NCBI RefSeq assembly: GCF_017795745.1
Contig: NZ_CP059067.1
Span: 3,906,001 to 3,970,000 of the forward strand
Source of the DNA: Rhizobacter sp. AJA081-3
GTDB lineage: Bacteria > Pseudomonadota > Gammaproteobacteria > Burkholderiales > Burkholderiaceae_C
Direction of reading: 5' to 3'
DNA: 64,000 nt
This document shows positions 16,773 through 25,327 of this stretch, one piece after another. The translations under genes and the position numbers were made by a program. The first letter of the stretch is position 1; the number at the start of each line of letters is the position of its first letter. The notes beneath the pieces are model-generated. The model did not search any database and had not been told where the DNA came from. It saw only the letters and a program-made list of their open reading frames with translations.

Positions 16773-18619
16773 TGGCGGCGCTGGATCTTTCAACGCCCGC
16801 CACGGGCAACACCGCCGGCCGGGCCACCGTCGCGCGCTACGGCTGGGGTCTGGGAGCGCTGGCCGTGGTGGCGCTCGCGGCCTTGCCGTTTTTCGGCAAC
16901 CCCTACTACGTCACCTTTGCCTTCACCGTGCTCATCGCCTACATCCTGGGCCAGAGCTGGGACTGGGTGGCAGGCGAGATGGGCTATGTCAACCTGGGCC
17001 ACTACTGCTTCTATGGCATCGGTGCTTACGGCTTTGCCATCGCGCTGGTGTCGGGCTGGCCCTTCCTGGCGGCTTTCGGCGTGGCGCTGCTGGCCACCGC
17101 GGTGGTGGCGGCGCTGGTGTCGGTGCCACTGTTCAGGCTGCATGGTGACTACTTCGCCTTTGCCACGCTGGCGCTGCTGCCGCTGATGGAGGTGATGGCC
17201 TTCAACCTGGGCTGGTTGACCAAGGGGGCAGACGGCATCGTGCTGCCCGTGGACCAGGTGCTGACGCCGGCCTTCCTGGGCGCGCTGGCGGTGTGCGTCG
17301 TGACCTTCGTCGTCACCCTGCGCATCAACCACGCACGTTTCGGCTTTGCACTGAAAAGCATACGCAACGACGAGCAAGTGGCCGAGACCGTGGGCGTGAA
17401 GATCGGCCCGGTGAAGCGCCATGTGCTGGTGCTGAGCGCCATCTTCGGCGCCGCCGCCGGCGCGCTGCAGGCCTGGCAGATGAGCTACATCGACCCCACC
17501 AGCGTCTTCGGCCTGAACGTGGCGCTGGTGCCCATCGCGATGGTGCTGTTCGCCGGCTCGGGCCTGCGCTTCGGGCCCCTGGTCGGCGTGGTGCTGCTGG
17601 CGAGCATGCAGCAGTGGCTGCTGGTCAGCGTGCAGGGCTTCCAGCACACGCTGTATGGCCTGACCATCCTGCTCATCGGGCGCTTCATGCCCGGCGGCTT
17701 CCTGCGCGCGAAATGGGTGCGCCGGGTGCCGGGGCTGCGGCTGCTCGGCCGTGAGCACCATGAACATGTCGGCGAAACCGCCGCCAGAGTGGCCGCCACA
17801 CCCACCAGCGCGACGGTGGCGCTGCCACTGCCACGCCTGCAGGTGGACCGCAGCCGCCCGCTCATCGAACTGCAGGGTGTGCGCATGCAGTTCGGCGGCA
17901 ACGTCGCCGTCAACGACATCAGCCTGAAGATCATGGAAGGCGAGATCGTCGGCCTCATCGGGCCCAACGGCTCGGGCAAGACGACGCTGTTCAACTGCAT
18001 CTCGCGCGTCTACACGCCCACCGCGGGCAAGGTGCTGATGGCCGGCCAGGACCTCGCCGGCCTGGGCCGCGACGGCATTGCGCGCCTGGGTGTGGGCCGC
18101 ACCTACCAGATACCGCGGCCCTTCGGTGACTTGACGGTGCAGGAGAACATCGCCATCCCGCTGATGTTCAGCAGCCAGCCGCTGAGCCCGCGTGACGCCA
18201 TGCGTGAGGCGCGTGCCTTCATCGACTACGCCGAACTCGGCCCGCGCCTGCACCACCGTGCCGATGCGCTGAGCGTGCAGGAACGCAAGGCGCTGGAGTT
18301 CGCGCGTGCGCTGGCCTGCCGGCCGCGCCTGCTGCTGGTGGACGAGGTCGCCTCGGGCCTGACACCCGCCGAGGTGAAACGCTTCGTCGAGCACATCCGC
18401 CATGTGCGCGACCGCTACGGCATCACCGTGATCTGGGTCGAGCACATCTTCTCGGCGCTGGAGCAGGTCGTCGACCGTGTCATCGCGCTGGAACAGGGCA
18501 GCCTCATCGCCGACGGCCCCCTGGCCGTGGTGGTGAAGGACGAACGTGTGCTCAGCACCTACCTCGGGTCGGCCGCAGCGCGCCCACCCGCCGTGCCCAC
18601 GCGGGCAGGAGCGAACTGA
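16772..18619 (+). CDS. Fused permease-ATPase LivM-LivG (importer 1)
   Basis: A 615-residue single-chain fusion. Residues 1 to about 335 are a LivM permease (GYVNLGHYCFYGIGAYGFAI; the RSIRNDE-type coupling loop reads KSIRNDEQVAETVG); after a short Ala/Thr/Pro linker the rest is a LivG ATPase with Walker A GPNGSGKTT near residue 397 and Walker B LLLVDEVASGL near 520. The ABC signature is unusual: LSVQERKALEFARAL instead of LS-GQ. Fusion fixes a 1:1 ratio of permease to ATPase. The second importer keeps LivM and LivG as separate genes. ATG 16772 is chosen over an upstream start that would overlap livH. Confidence 0.9.
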   Translation: MAALDLSTPATGNTAGRATVARYGWGLGALAVVALAALPFFGNPYYVTFAFTVLIAYILGQSWDWVAGEMGYVNLGHYCFYGIGAYGFAIALVSGWPFLAAFGVALLATAVVAALVSVPLFRLHGDYFAFATLALLPLMEVMAFNLGWLTKGADGIVLPVDQVLTPAFLGALAVCVVTFVVTLRINHARFGFALKSIRNDEQVAETVGVKIGPVKRHVLVLSAIFGAAAGALQAWQMSYIDPTSVFGLNVALVPIAMVLFAGSGLRFGPLVGVVLLASMQQWLLVSVQGFQHTLYGLTILLIGRFMPGGFLRAKWVRRVPGLRLLGREHHEHVGETAARVAATPTSATVALPLPRLQVDRSRPLIELQGVRMQFGGNVAVNDISLKIMEGEIVGLIGPNGSGKTTLFNCISRVYTPTAGKVLMAGQDLAGLGRDGIARLGVGRTYQIPRPFGDLTVQENIAIPLMFSSQPLSPRDAMREARAFIDYAELGPRLHHRADALSVQERKALEFARALACRPRLLLVDEVASGLTPAEVKRFVEHIRHVRDRYGITVIWVEHIFSALEQVVDRVIALEQGSLIADGPLAVVVKDERVLSTYLGSAAARPPAVPTRAGAN

Positions 18620-19323
18620 TGCTGACCTTGAAGAACCTGGCCGTGGACCACGGCAAGCTGCGCGCGCTGTGGGACGTGAGCCTGCACGTGGGCAAGGGCG
18701 AACGTGTCGGCCTGCTGGGCGCGAACGGCGCCGGCAAGAGCACGGCGATGGGCGCCATCGTCGGCCTCTACCCGGTGGCCGCTGGCGAGATCAGTTTCGA
18801 CGGGGCGCCCATGAAGGCGCCCAGCACGACGCAGACCGTGGCCGGTGGCATTTCGCTGGTGCCCGAAGGCCGGCGCCTCTTTCCCGGCATGAGCGTCTGG
18901 GAAAACCTGGTGATGGGCGCCTACGCCGCGCCCAAACGCGAACTGGACGCGCCGCTGGAACAGGTGTTCGGCCTCTTTCCGATCTTGCGCCAGAAGGCGG
19001 CGCAGAACGCGGGTGAACTCTCCGGCGGCCAGCAGCAGATGGTGGCCATCGGCCGCGCGCTGATGTCGCGCCCGCGCCTGCTGTTGCTGGACGAGCCCTT
19101 CATCGGCGTGGCGCCGCTGCTGGTGGACGAGATCCTGGCCGCGCTGCGCCAGATCGCCAACGCCGGTGTGACGCTGGTGCTGGTGGAGCAGAACACCCAC
19201 CGTGCGCTTGATTTTGTCGAGCGCGCCTATGTGCTGGAAAACGGCCGCACGGTGCTGGAAGGCGGGCGCGATGCGCTGCTCGCCGACCCGGCATTTGCAG
19301 CCAAGTTTCTCGGCCTGGAATGA
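18619..19323 (+). CDS. Liv-type ATPase LivF (importer 1)
   Basis: A 234-residue ABC ATPase with Walker A GANGAGKST near residue 35, signature LSGGQQQMVAIGRAL, Walker B LLLLDEPFIGVAP and the switch His in LVEQNTHRAL. It pairs with the LivG half of the preceding fusion. The ATG overlaps the previous stop (TGATG-type junction at 18617-18621). It completes importer 1. Confidence 0.9.
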   Translation: MLTLKNLAVDHGKLRALWDVSLHVGKGERVGLLGANGAGKSTAMGAIVGLYPVAAGEISFDGAPMKAPSTTQTVAGGISLVPEGRRLFPGMSVWENLVMGAYAAPKRELDAPLEQVFGLFPILRQKAAQNAGELSGGQQQMVAIGRALMSRPRLLLLDEPFIGVAPLLVDEILAALRQIANAGVTLVLVEQNTHRALDFVERAYVLENGRTVLEGGRDALLADPAFAAKFLGLE

Positions 19324-19339
19324 GCAAGAAGGAAACGAC

Positions 19340-20128
19340 ATGAACCGCGACCAAGAGATCGTGCAGCGCTCGCACAGCTTCCGCGAGCAGTACCGCAAGG
19401 AAACACCTTCGTGGTACCGCGGCGAGATGCACCTGGCCTTCACGCTGCTGTTCACCGGCGGTGTGATCTGGTACTGCGCCGCGAACATCAGCAATGCCAG
19501 CTGGGCCGAGTGGCTGTGGGTGGTGCTGCCGATGTTTCTCTTCGGCAACTGGGCCGAGTGGGCCGGCCACCGCTACCTGCTGCACAGCCCCAGGAGTTTC
19601 ATCAAGCCGGCCTACAAGCGCCACGTCAACACCCACCACCAGTTCTTCAGCCACAAGACGCTGGACTACCACGGCCAGCAGGACTGGCGCGCCTTGCTCT
19701 TCCCGCCGTTTGCCCCGGTGCTGTTCGTGCTGGCGGCGCTGCCGCCGGCGCTGCTGCTGGGCACGCTGTGGACACCCAATGCCGGCTACATCGCGATGTT
19801 GACGATGGCCGCCTATTTCCTGATGTACGAGGGCCTGCACACGCTCAGCCATCTGGAGCACCCGCTGCTGGACGCCATGCCGCTGGTGAACACCGTGCGC
19901 CGCATGCATGTGCTGCACCACAACCCCGACTTCATGCACACGCGCAACTTCAACCTGACCTTCCCCATCTGCGACGCGATCTTCGGCACCAGCGACCTCA
20001 ACAAGGGCCTGCTGGGCACGCTGTTCAACGGCATGTCCGACGCCGCACGCAAGCCCGAAGACGCTGCGCGCGTGGCCGCACAGCTGACTGACAAACCCGC
20101 CCGAAGCACCGAACGGAAAGCCGCATGA
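19340..20128 (+). CDS. Sterol desaturase / fatty acid hydroxylase-family membrane di-iron protein
   Basis: A 262-residue membrane protein with at least four hydrophobic segments. Histidine boxes typical of the FA_hydroxylase family are present: HRYLLH near 75, HVNTHHQ near 95, HTLSH near 173 and RRMHVLHHNPDFMHTRN near 192. Such enzymes use two irons and O2 to hydroxylate or desaturate. It lies inside the furan-type operon, 16 bases after livF and overlapping the SDR start by 4 bases, so it is probably part of the catabolic pathway. It is not part of the described hmf pathway and its substrate is unknown. ATG 19340 follows GGAAACGAC. Confidence 0.82.
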   Translation: MNRDQEIVQRSHSFREQYRKETPSWYRGEMHLAFTLLFTGGVIWYCAANISNASWAEWLWVVLPMFLFGNWAEWAGHRYLLHSPRSFIKPAYKRHVNTHHQFFSHKTLDYHGQQDWRALLFPPFAPVLFVLAALPPALLLGTLWTPNAGYIAMLTMAAYFLMYEGLHTLSHLEHPLLDAMPLVNTVRRMHVLHHNPDFMHTRNFNLTFPICDAIFGTSDLNKGLLGTLFNGMSDAARKPEDAARVAAQLTDKPARSTERKAA

Positions 20129-20910
20129 GCACCCCAGAGCCCCTTCCTTCCGCGCCGCGTCTGGCCGGCCGCGTCGCCATCGTCACCGGCGCCGCCCAAG
20201 GCATCGGTGCGCGCTACGCCCGCGCCCTGGCCGCCCAGGGTGCGGCCGTGGTTTGCTGCGACGTGACGGATGCCGAGCCCGTGGCGGTGCAGATACGCGC
20301 CGCGGGTGGCGAGGCCATCGCGCTGCACACCGATGTCACCTCGGTCGAGTCGACGCGCCTGATGGCCGCCACCGCGATCGAAGCCTACGGCCGCATCGAC
20401 ATCCTGGTGAACAACGCCGGGCTCTTCACCAACCTGGCGACGCAGCCCTTCGACCAGATCGACGCTGCCGAGTGGGACCGTGTGATGGCCGTCAACGTGC
20501 GCGGCCCCTTCGAGTGTGCCAAGGCCGTGGTGCCGCAGATGCGCGCCCAGGGCTACGGCAAGATCGTCAACATCGCGTCGGGCACGGTGTTCAAGGGCGC
20601 GCCCTTCCTGCTGCATTACGTCACCAGCAAGGGCGCGGTGGTGGCCATGACACGTGCACTGGCGCGTGAGCTCGGCGACGCCGGCATACGCGTCAACACC
20701 CTGGCGCCTGGCCTCACCGCCAGCGAAAACACCCGGGCCAACCCGGCCTGGCAGGGGGTGGCGGCAGCCAACAACATCGCCAGCCGCGCCATCAAGCGCG
20801 AGGTGACGCCAGAAGACCTGTGCGGCACCCTGGTCTACCTCGTCAGCGCCGAAAGCGACTTCGTCACCGGGCAGGTGGTGGTGGTCGATGGCGGCTCGGT
20901 GATGCATTGA
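20125..20910 (+). CDS. SDR-family oxidoreductase
   Basis: A 261-residue classical short-chain dehydrogenase. The cofactor site is TGAAQGIG near residue 19, NNAG follows near 95, the catalytic Ser is in NIASGT and the catalytic Tyr/Lys in HYVTSKG. The D at the end of strand 2 (CCDVTDAE) favours NAD over NADP. In this cluster it may oxidise an alcohol such as furfuryl alcohol or hydroxymethylfurfural, ahead of the aldehyde dehydrogenase that follows; that step is inferred. Confidence 0.85.
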   Translation: MSTPEPLPSAPRLAGRVAIVTGAAQGIGARYARALAAQGAAVVCCDVTDAEPVAVQIRAAGGEAIALHTDVTSVESTRLMAATAIEAYGRIDILVNNAGLFTNLATQPFDQIDAAEWDRVMAVNVRGPFECAKAVVPQMRAQGYGKIVNIASGTVFKGAPFLLHYVTSKGAVVAMTRALARELGDAGIRVNTLAPGLTASENTRANPAWQGVAAANNIASRAIKREVTPEDLCGTLVYLVSAESDFVTGQVVVVDGGSVMH

Positions 20911-20920
20911 GGACGCGGCC

Positions 20921-22369
20921 GTGAACATGGAAGCCCAACTCCTCATCAACGGCCGCTGGTTGCCCGCGCGCAGCCACGGCACCTGCATCAACCCCGCCAC
21001 GGGCGCTGCCATCGGCACCTACGCTGATGGGGGTGAAGCCGAGGCCCAGGCCGCCATCAGCGCCGCGCGCGCGGCCTTCGAGACCACCGGCTGGGCGCAG
21101 AGCCCGCGGCTGCGCCAGCAGGTGATGCTGAAGTGGGCCGACGAGCTGGAGCGTCGCGCCGATGAACTGGCGCGCCTGCTGACGCTGGAAAACGGCAAGG
21201 TGCTGGGCCAGAGCCGGGGCGAGGTGGGTGGCGCCATCTCCGAGGTGCGCTACTACGCCGGCCTGGCGCGCCACATGCCCGGCCATGTGCTGGAAGTCGA
21301 GCCCGGCGTCTTCAGCACGATGCTGAAAGAGCCGGCCGGCGTGGCGGGCCTGATCATTCCGTGGAACGCGCCGGTGGTGTTGCTGATACGCGCACTCACC
21401 CCCGCGCTGGCCGCGGGCTGCACCGTGGTCATCAAGCCGGCACCGCAGACGGCGTTGATCACCGCCGCCGTCATCGCCGCACTGCACGACGTGCCGGGCC
21501 TGCCGCCCGGCGTGGTGAACCTCGTCAGCGAAAGTGGCCACGCGGTGGCGCAAGCACTGGTCACTTCGCCCGAGGTGGAGGTGCTCAGCTTCACCGGCAG
21601 CAATGCCACCGGCGCGCGCATCATGGCCGCGGCGGCGCCGACGATGAAGAAGCTGAGCCTGGAGTTGGGCGGCAAGTCGGCCTGCCTGGTGTTCGACGAT
21701 GTCGACGTGGAGCGTGTCGCGCCGCAGCTGGCGGCTGCGGCCACCATCATCAGCGGCCAGCAGTGCACGGCCGCGCGCCGTGTGCTCGTGCACGCCGCCA
21801 GGTACGAGGCCATGAAGGGCGCGCTGACCCGCGCGCTGGCCGCGCTGGTGGTGGCCCCGGGCGACCAGGTAGGTGCGCATGTCGGCCCGCTGATCGACCT
21901 CGCCTCCTGCGAGCGTGTGGATGCGCTCATCCGGCGCGCGATGGACGAGGCCGACGAGGTGCTGCTGCGCGGCGGCCGTCTGGCGGGCGCACCGGCGGGC
22001 AGCAGTTTTCTCACGCCCACGCTGGTGGCGCACCAGGACAGCAGCGCGTTTTTTGTGCAGGAAGAAATCTTCGGGCCGCTGCTTGTCCTGGAGCGCTTCG
22101 AGGACGAGAAGGAAGCCGTGCAGCGCGCCAACCACAGCGAGTACGGCCTCTCGGCCAGCGTGTGGACGCATGACGGCGCCCGGTCATTGCGGGTGGCACG
22201 TGCGCTGCGCAACGGCACGGTGTGGATCAACGACCACAACAAGCTCTTTGCCGAAGCCGAGACCGGGGGTTACCGGCGCAGCGGCATCGGCCGTCTGCAC
22301 GGCTTCGATGCACTGATCGACTTCACCGAAATCAAGCACATCTACCAAAGCGTGGGCGTCGTCTCCTGA
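20921..22369 (+). CDS. Aldehyde dehydrogenase family protein
   Basis: A 482-residue NAD(P)-dependent aldehyde dehydrogenase. Rossmann motif IPWNAPVVLLI, catalytic Glu in LELGGKSACL, nucleophile Cys in SGQQCTAARR and C-terminal EEIFGPLL are present. GTG 20921 has GAGGA at the right distance; ATG 20927 two codons on is the alternative. By position between an SDR and the crotonase it probably oxidises a furan aldehyde to the acid that the ligase activates. Confidence 0.87.
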   Translation: MNMEAQLLINGRWLPARSHGTCINPATGAAIGTYADGGEAEAQAAISAARAAFETTGWAQSPRLRQQVMLKWADELERRADELARLLTLENGKVLGQSRGEVGGAISEVRYYAGLARHMPGHVLEVEPGVFSTMLKEPAGVAGLIIPWNAPVVLLIRALTPALAAGCTVVIKPAPQTALITAAVIAALHDVPGLPPGVVNLVSESGHAVAQALVTSPEVEVLSFTGSNATGARIMAAAAPTMKKLSLELGGKSACLVFDDVDVERVAPQLAAAATIISGQQCTAARRVLVHAARYEAMKGALTRALAALVVAPGDQVGAHVGPLIDLASCERVDALIRRAMDEADEVLLRGGRLAGAPAGSSFLTPTLVAHQDSSAFFVQEEIFGPLLVLERFEDEKEAVQRANHSEYGLSASVWTHDGARSLRVARALRNGTVWINDHNKLFAEAETGGYRRSGIGRLHGFDALIDFTEIKHIYQSVGVVS

Positions 22370-22374
22370 GCGAG

Positions 22375-22406
22375 CACGCCTGACCACTCCTGAACACGCC
22401 TGACCA
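22375..22406 (+). repeat. Perfect 12-bp direct repeat, 20-bp period
   Basis: CACGCCTGACCA occurs at 22375-22386 and again at 22395-22406 in the 48-base gap before the crotonase gene. Its core CGCC-N-GAC-S-A resembles the hmfA-upstream repeats (CGCCAGACGAT), with the same 20-base period. It could be a second operator for the same regulator or a chance tandem duplication. Confidence 0.5.
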
Positions 22407-22417
22407 AAGGAAACCCC

Positions 22418-23230
22418 ATGAACCTGCCCGCACTCCAGCACCCCGCCACCACGCTGCCGGCCGAGCCCGATGGCTTCCGTGTCGAGATCGATGCCGCGCG
22501 TGAACGCGCCGACATCGTGCTCGACCGCCCGCCCTTCAACGTCGTCAGCATGCTGGCGCGTGAACAGCTGCGCATCGCCTTCGAAGCGCTGGACGCCGAC
22601 GAGCGGGTGCGCGTGATCGTCGTGCGCGGCCAGGGTGAACACTTCAGCAGCGGCGGTGACATCAAGGGTTTTCTCGCCGCCACGCCCGAGAAGGTGAGCC
22701 AGCTGGCCTGGAACATCGCCGCGCCGGCACGCTGCGGCAAGCCGGTGATCGCGGCCGGCCGCGGCTACTGCTTCGGTGTCGGCTTCGAGCTCAGCCTGGC
22801 CTGCGATTTCCGCCTCGTCACCGAGACCACGCTGTACGCGCTGCCCGAGCAGAAGCTGGGCCAGATCCCGGGCAGCGGCGGCAGCGCGCGCCTGCAGAAG
22901 ATGGTGGGCATCACACGCACCAAGGACATCGTGATGCGCAGCCGCCGCATCAGCGGCCGCCAGGCCTTCGACTGGGGCGTGGCCACCGACTGCGTGCCCG
23001 ATGCCGAACTCGAACAGGCCACCGATGCGCTGGTGGACGAGCTGCGCAGCTTCAGCCCGCTGGCCCAGCGCACGGCCAAGAAGCTGCTCAATGACACCGA
23101 GGACTCGCCGCTGTCGATTGCCATCGAACTCGAAGGCCACTGCTATTCGCGCCTGCGCAGCAGCGAAGACTTCCGCGAAGGCGTGGAGGCCTTCCACAGC
23201 AAGCGCAAGCCCAACTTCATCGGCCGCTGA
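22418..23230 (+). CDS. hmfE: Enoyl-CoA hydratase/isomerase family protein (candidate HmfE)
   Basis: A 270-residue crotonase-fold protein. The CoA-binding/oxyanion segments are GEHFSSGGDIKGF near residue 70 and AAGRGYCFGVGFELSLACD near 110; LPEQKLGQIPGSGGSARL follows. In the furan pathway the crotonase-type HmfE opens the ring of 5-hydroxyfuroyl-CoA and hydrolyses the CoA ester to 2-oxoglutarate, and this is the only crotonase in the cluster. The assignment rests on context; a true enoyl-CoA hydratase is the alternative. It is preceded by a 20-bp-period direct repeat and may have its own promoter. Confidence 0.7.
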   Translation: MNLPALQHPATTLPAEPDGFRVEIDAARERADIVLDRPPFNVVSMLAREQLRIAFEALDADERVRVIVVRGQGEHFSSGGDIKGFLAATPEKVSQLAWNIAAPARCGKPVIAAGRGYCFGVGFELSLACDFRLVTETTLYALPEQKLGQIPGSGGSARLQKMVGITRTKDIVMRSRRISGRQAFDWGVATDCVPDAELEQATDALVDELRSFSPLAQRTAKKLLNDTEDSPLSIAIELEGHCYSRLRSSEDFREGVEAFHSKRKPNFIGR

Positions 23231-23265
23231 TTCCCTCACCCCCAACCAGAAGCACGGAGACAGAC

Positions 23266-24432
23266 ATGAAGAAGACCTTTGTTGCCACCACGCTGGCGCT
23301 GGCTGCCACCACTGCGTGTGCGCAAGCGGGCGCGCCCATCAAGATCGGCGTCGTCACGCCGCTGTCGGGCACCTATGCCGGCATCGGCCAGCAGGTGAAG
23401 TGGGGCCTGGACCTCGCCGCGGCGCAGATCAATGCGGGCGGCGGCGTGATGGGCCGCAAGCTGGAACTGATCTACGAAGACGAAGAGGCCAACCCGGCGG
23501 TGGCCACGCAGAAGGCCGAGAAGCTCTTCCAGGTCAACAAGGTCGATTTCCTCACCGGCACCGTGAACAGCGGCAGCACGCTGGCCGTGGGCCAGGTGGC
23601 CGAGCGCAACAACCGGCTGATCGCGACCACGGTGTCGTTCGCCGACAGCATCACCGCCGACAAGTGCAGCGCCAACGTCTTCCGCGTGAATGCCCGTGCC
23701 GGCATGCAGAGCGCGGCGCTGGCCGACTGGATGGCCACGACGCAGAAAGACGTGAAGGTCTTCTATCTCGGCCCCGACTACGAGATGGGCCGCAGCACCG
23801 TGGCCGCATTCAAGAGCGCCGCCGAAGGCAAGGGCGCGAAGACCGTGGGCGAGGTGTTTGCGCCGCTGGACAACAAGGACTACTCGCCCTACTTCGGCCA
23901 GATACGCGGTGCCAGGCCGACGGTGATCTACACCTCGGTGGCCGGCAACGACACGGTGCGCCTGTTCACGCAGATGGCCGAGTTCGGCGTCAACCGCAAC
24001 ATCCAGGTGGTGGGGGCCTCGGGCACGGTCACCGGGCAGAACCTGGCGGCCATCGGCAAGGCGGCAGACAACTTCGTCACCGGGGTGGGCTATTCCACCA
24101 GCATCCCCACGCCCGAGAACCAGAAGTTCGTCGCCGACTTCACCGCCGCGAACAAGGCCGCGCCCGACCTCTATGGCGCCGACAGCTACGGCGTGCTCTT
24201 CGCCTACAAGGCCGCGGTGGAAAAGGCCAAGAGCACCGAGACCGACGCTGTGCGCACGGCGTTGCGTGGCCTGCAATGGAACACCCCGCAAGGCGTCAAG
24301 ACGCTGCGCGCCGGCGACCACCAGGCGATGCAGGACATGTACGCGGTGAAGGTCAACGGCGGCAAGTTCGAGATCGTCGGCAAGGTCGCGGCCGCCGCTG
24401 CGATCGGCGCCGACACCTGCACCAAGTTCTGA
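23266..24432 (+). CDS. Liv-type ABC transporter substrate-binding protein (importer 2)
   Basis: A 388-residue exported binding protein. The signal peptide MKKTFVATTLALAATTACAQ ends at a CAQAG cleavage region; the mature protein starts IKIGVVTPLSGTYAGIGQQ. ATG 23266 follows CGGAGAC. It shares the fold but little detailed sequence with the importer-1 receptor, so it may bind a different ligand. It heads a complete importer (23266-27740). Confidence 0.88.
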   Translation: MKKTFVATTLALAATTACAQAGAPIKIGVVTPLSGTYAGIGQQVKWGLDLAAAQINAGGGVMGRKLELIYEDEEANPAVATQKAEKLFQVNKVDFLTGTVNSGSTLAVGQVAERNNRLIATTVSFADSITADKCSANVFRVNARAGMQSAALADWMATTQKDVKVFYLGPDYEMGRSTVAAFKSAAEGKGAKTVGEVFAPLDNKDYSPYFGQIRGARPTVIYTSVAGNDTVRLFTQMAEFGVNRNIQVVGASGTVTGQNLAAIGKAADNFVTGVGYSTSIPTPENQKFVADFTAANKAAPDLYGADSYGVLFAYKAAVEKAKSTETDAVRTALRGLQWNTPQGVKTLRAGDHQAMQDMYAVKVNGGKFEIVGKVAAAAAIGADTCTKF

Positions 24433-24442
24433 GGCAGGCGTG

Positions 24443-25327
24443 ATGTTCGACTGGCTGCAGTTTGTGCTGGCGCCGCAGGTCATCAACGGCCTGTCCATCG
24501 GCGTGGCGGTGGTGCTGATGGCGCTGGGGCTGACCATCATCTTCGGCCTGCTCGACGTCATCAACATGGCCCACGGCGAGTTCTATGCCATCGGCGCCTA
24601 TGCGGCGCTGGCGCTGATAGCCGTGGGCCTGCCCTTCTGGTGGGCGCTGGTGCTCACGCCGCTCTTGATGGCGGTGGTGGGCTATGCGACGGAGCGTGTG
24701 TTGATACAGCGTGTCTTCCACAGCAAAGACCGCCACACGCTCACACTCCTGCTCACCTTCGGCATCGCCATCATTCTTGAAGACCTGCTGAAGATCGTCT
24801 TCGGCGCCAACCCGCTGCGCATCGAGCAGCCCATCACCGGCGCCACCGAGATGTTCGGCCTCTTCTTCCCGAACTACCGGCTCTTCCTGATGGCGGTGGG
24901 CGCGCTGGTGATAGGCGCGGTGTGGATCGTCGTCTTCCGCACCCGGCTCGGCGCGATGGTGCGCGCCGCCGCCTTCGACCGCCACATGGCCGCGTCGCTG
25001 GGCGTGCCGGTGAGCGTGGTCTACGCCGGCACCTTCGCCTTCGGCGTCGCGCTGGCGGGCTTGTCGGGGGTGCTGCTGGCGCCCATCTACTCGGTCTTCC
25101 CGACCATGGGCCGCGACTTCGTGTTGATCGCCTTCAGCGTCGTGATCATCGGCGGCATGGGCTCGATCAAGGGTGCCGTCATCGCCGGCCTGCTGCTGAC
25201 GCAGGTGCAGTCCATCAGCAGCCTCTTCATCTCGCCGGTGTGGAGCGACCCGCTGCTGTTTTCCATCATGGTCGCAGTGCTGATGTGGCGCCCGCATGGC
25301 CTCTTCGGGAGGCTCGGTCATGGTTGA
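24443..25327 (+). CDS. Liv-type ABC permease LivH (importer 2)
   Basis: A 294-residue permease with about eight membrane segments; DVINMAHGEFYAIGAY is the LivH hallmark and VRAAAFDRHMAASLGV the ATPase-coupling loop. ATG 24443 is chosen; GTG 24440 directly before it is the other option (GAGG lies at 24431). The 3' end overlaps the LivM gene by 8 bases. Confidence 0.88.
   Translation: MFDWLQFVLAPQVINGLSIGVAVVLMALGLTIIFGLLDVINMAHGEFYAIGAYAALALIAVGLPFWWALVLTPLLMAVVGYATERVLIQRVFHSKDRHTLTLLLTFGIAIILEDLLKIVFGANPLRIEQPITGATEMFGLFFPNYRLFLMAVGALVIGAVWIVVFRTRLGAMVRAAAFDRHMAASLGVPVSVVYAGTFAFGVALAGLSGVLLAPIYSVFPTMGRDFVLIAFSVVIIGGMGSIKGAVIAGLLLTQVQSISSLFISPVWSDPLLFSIMVAVLMWRPHGLFGRLGHG

Noticed and set aside
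22375-22406. Reading the 12-bp direct repeat as part of a coding sequence
   Set aside because: It lies between the ALDH stop and the crotonase ATG, and no frame crosses it with coding character.
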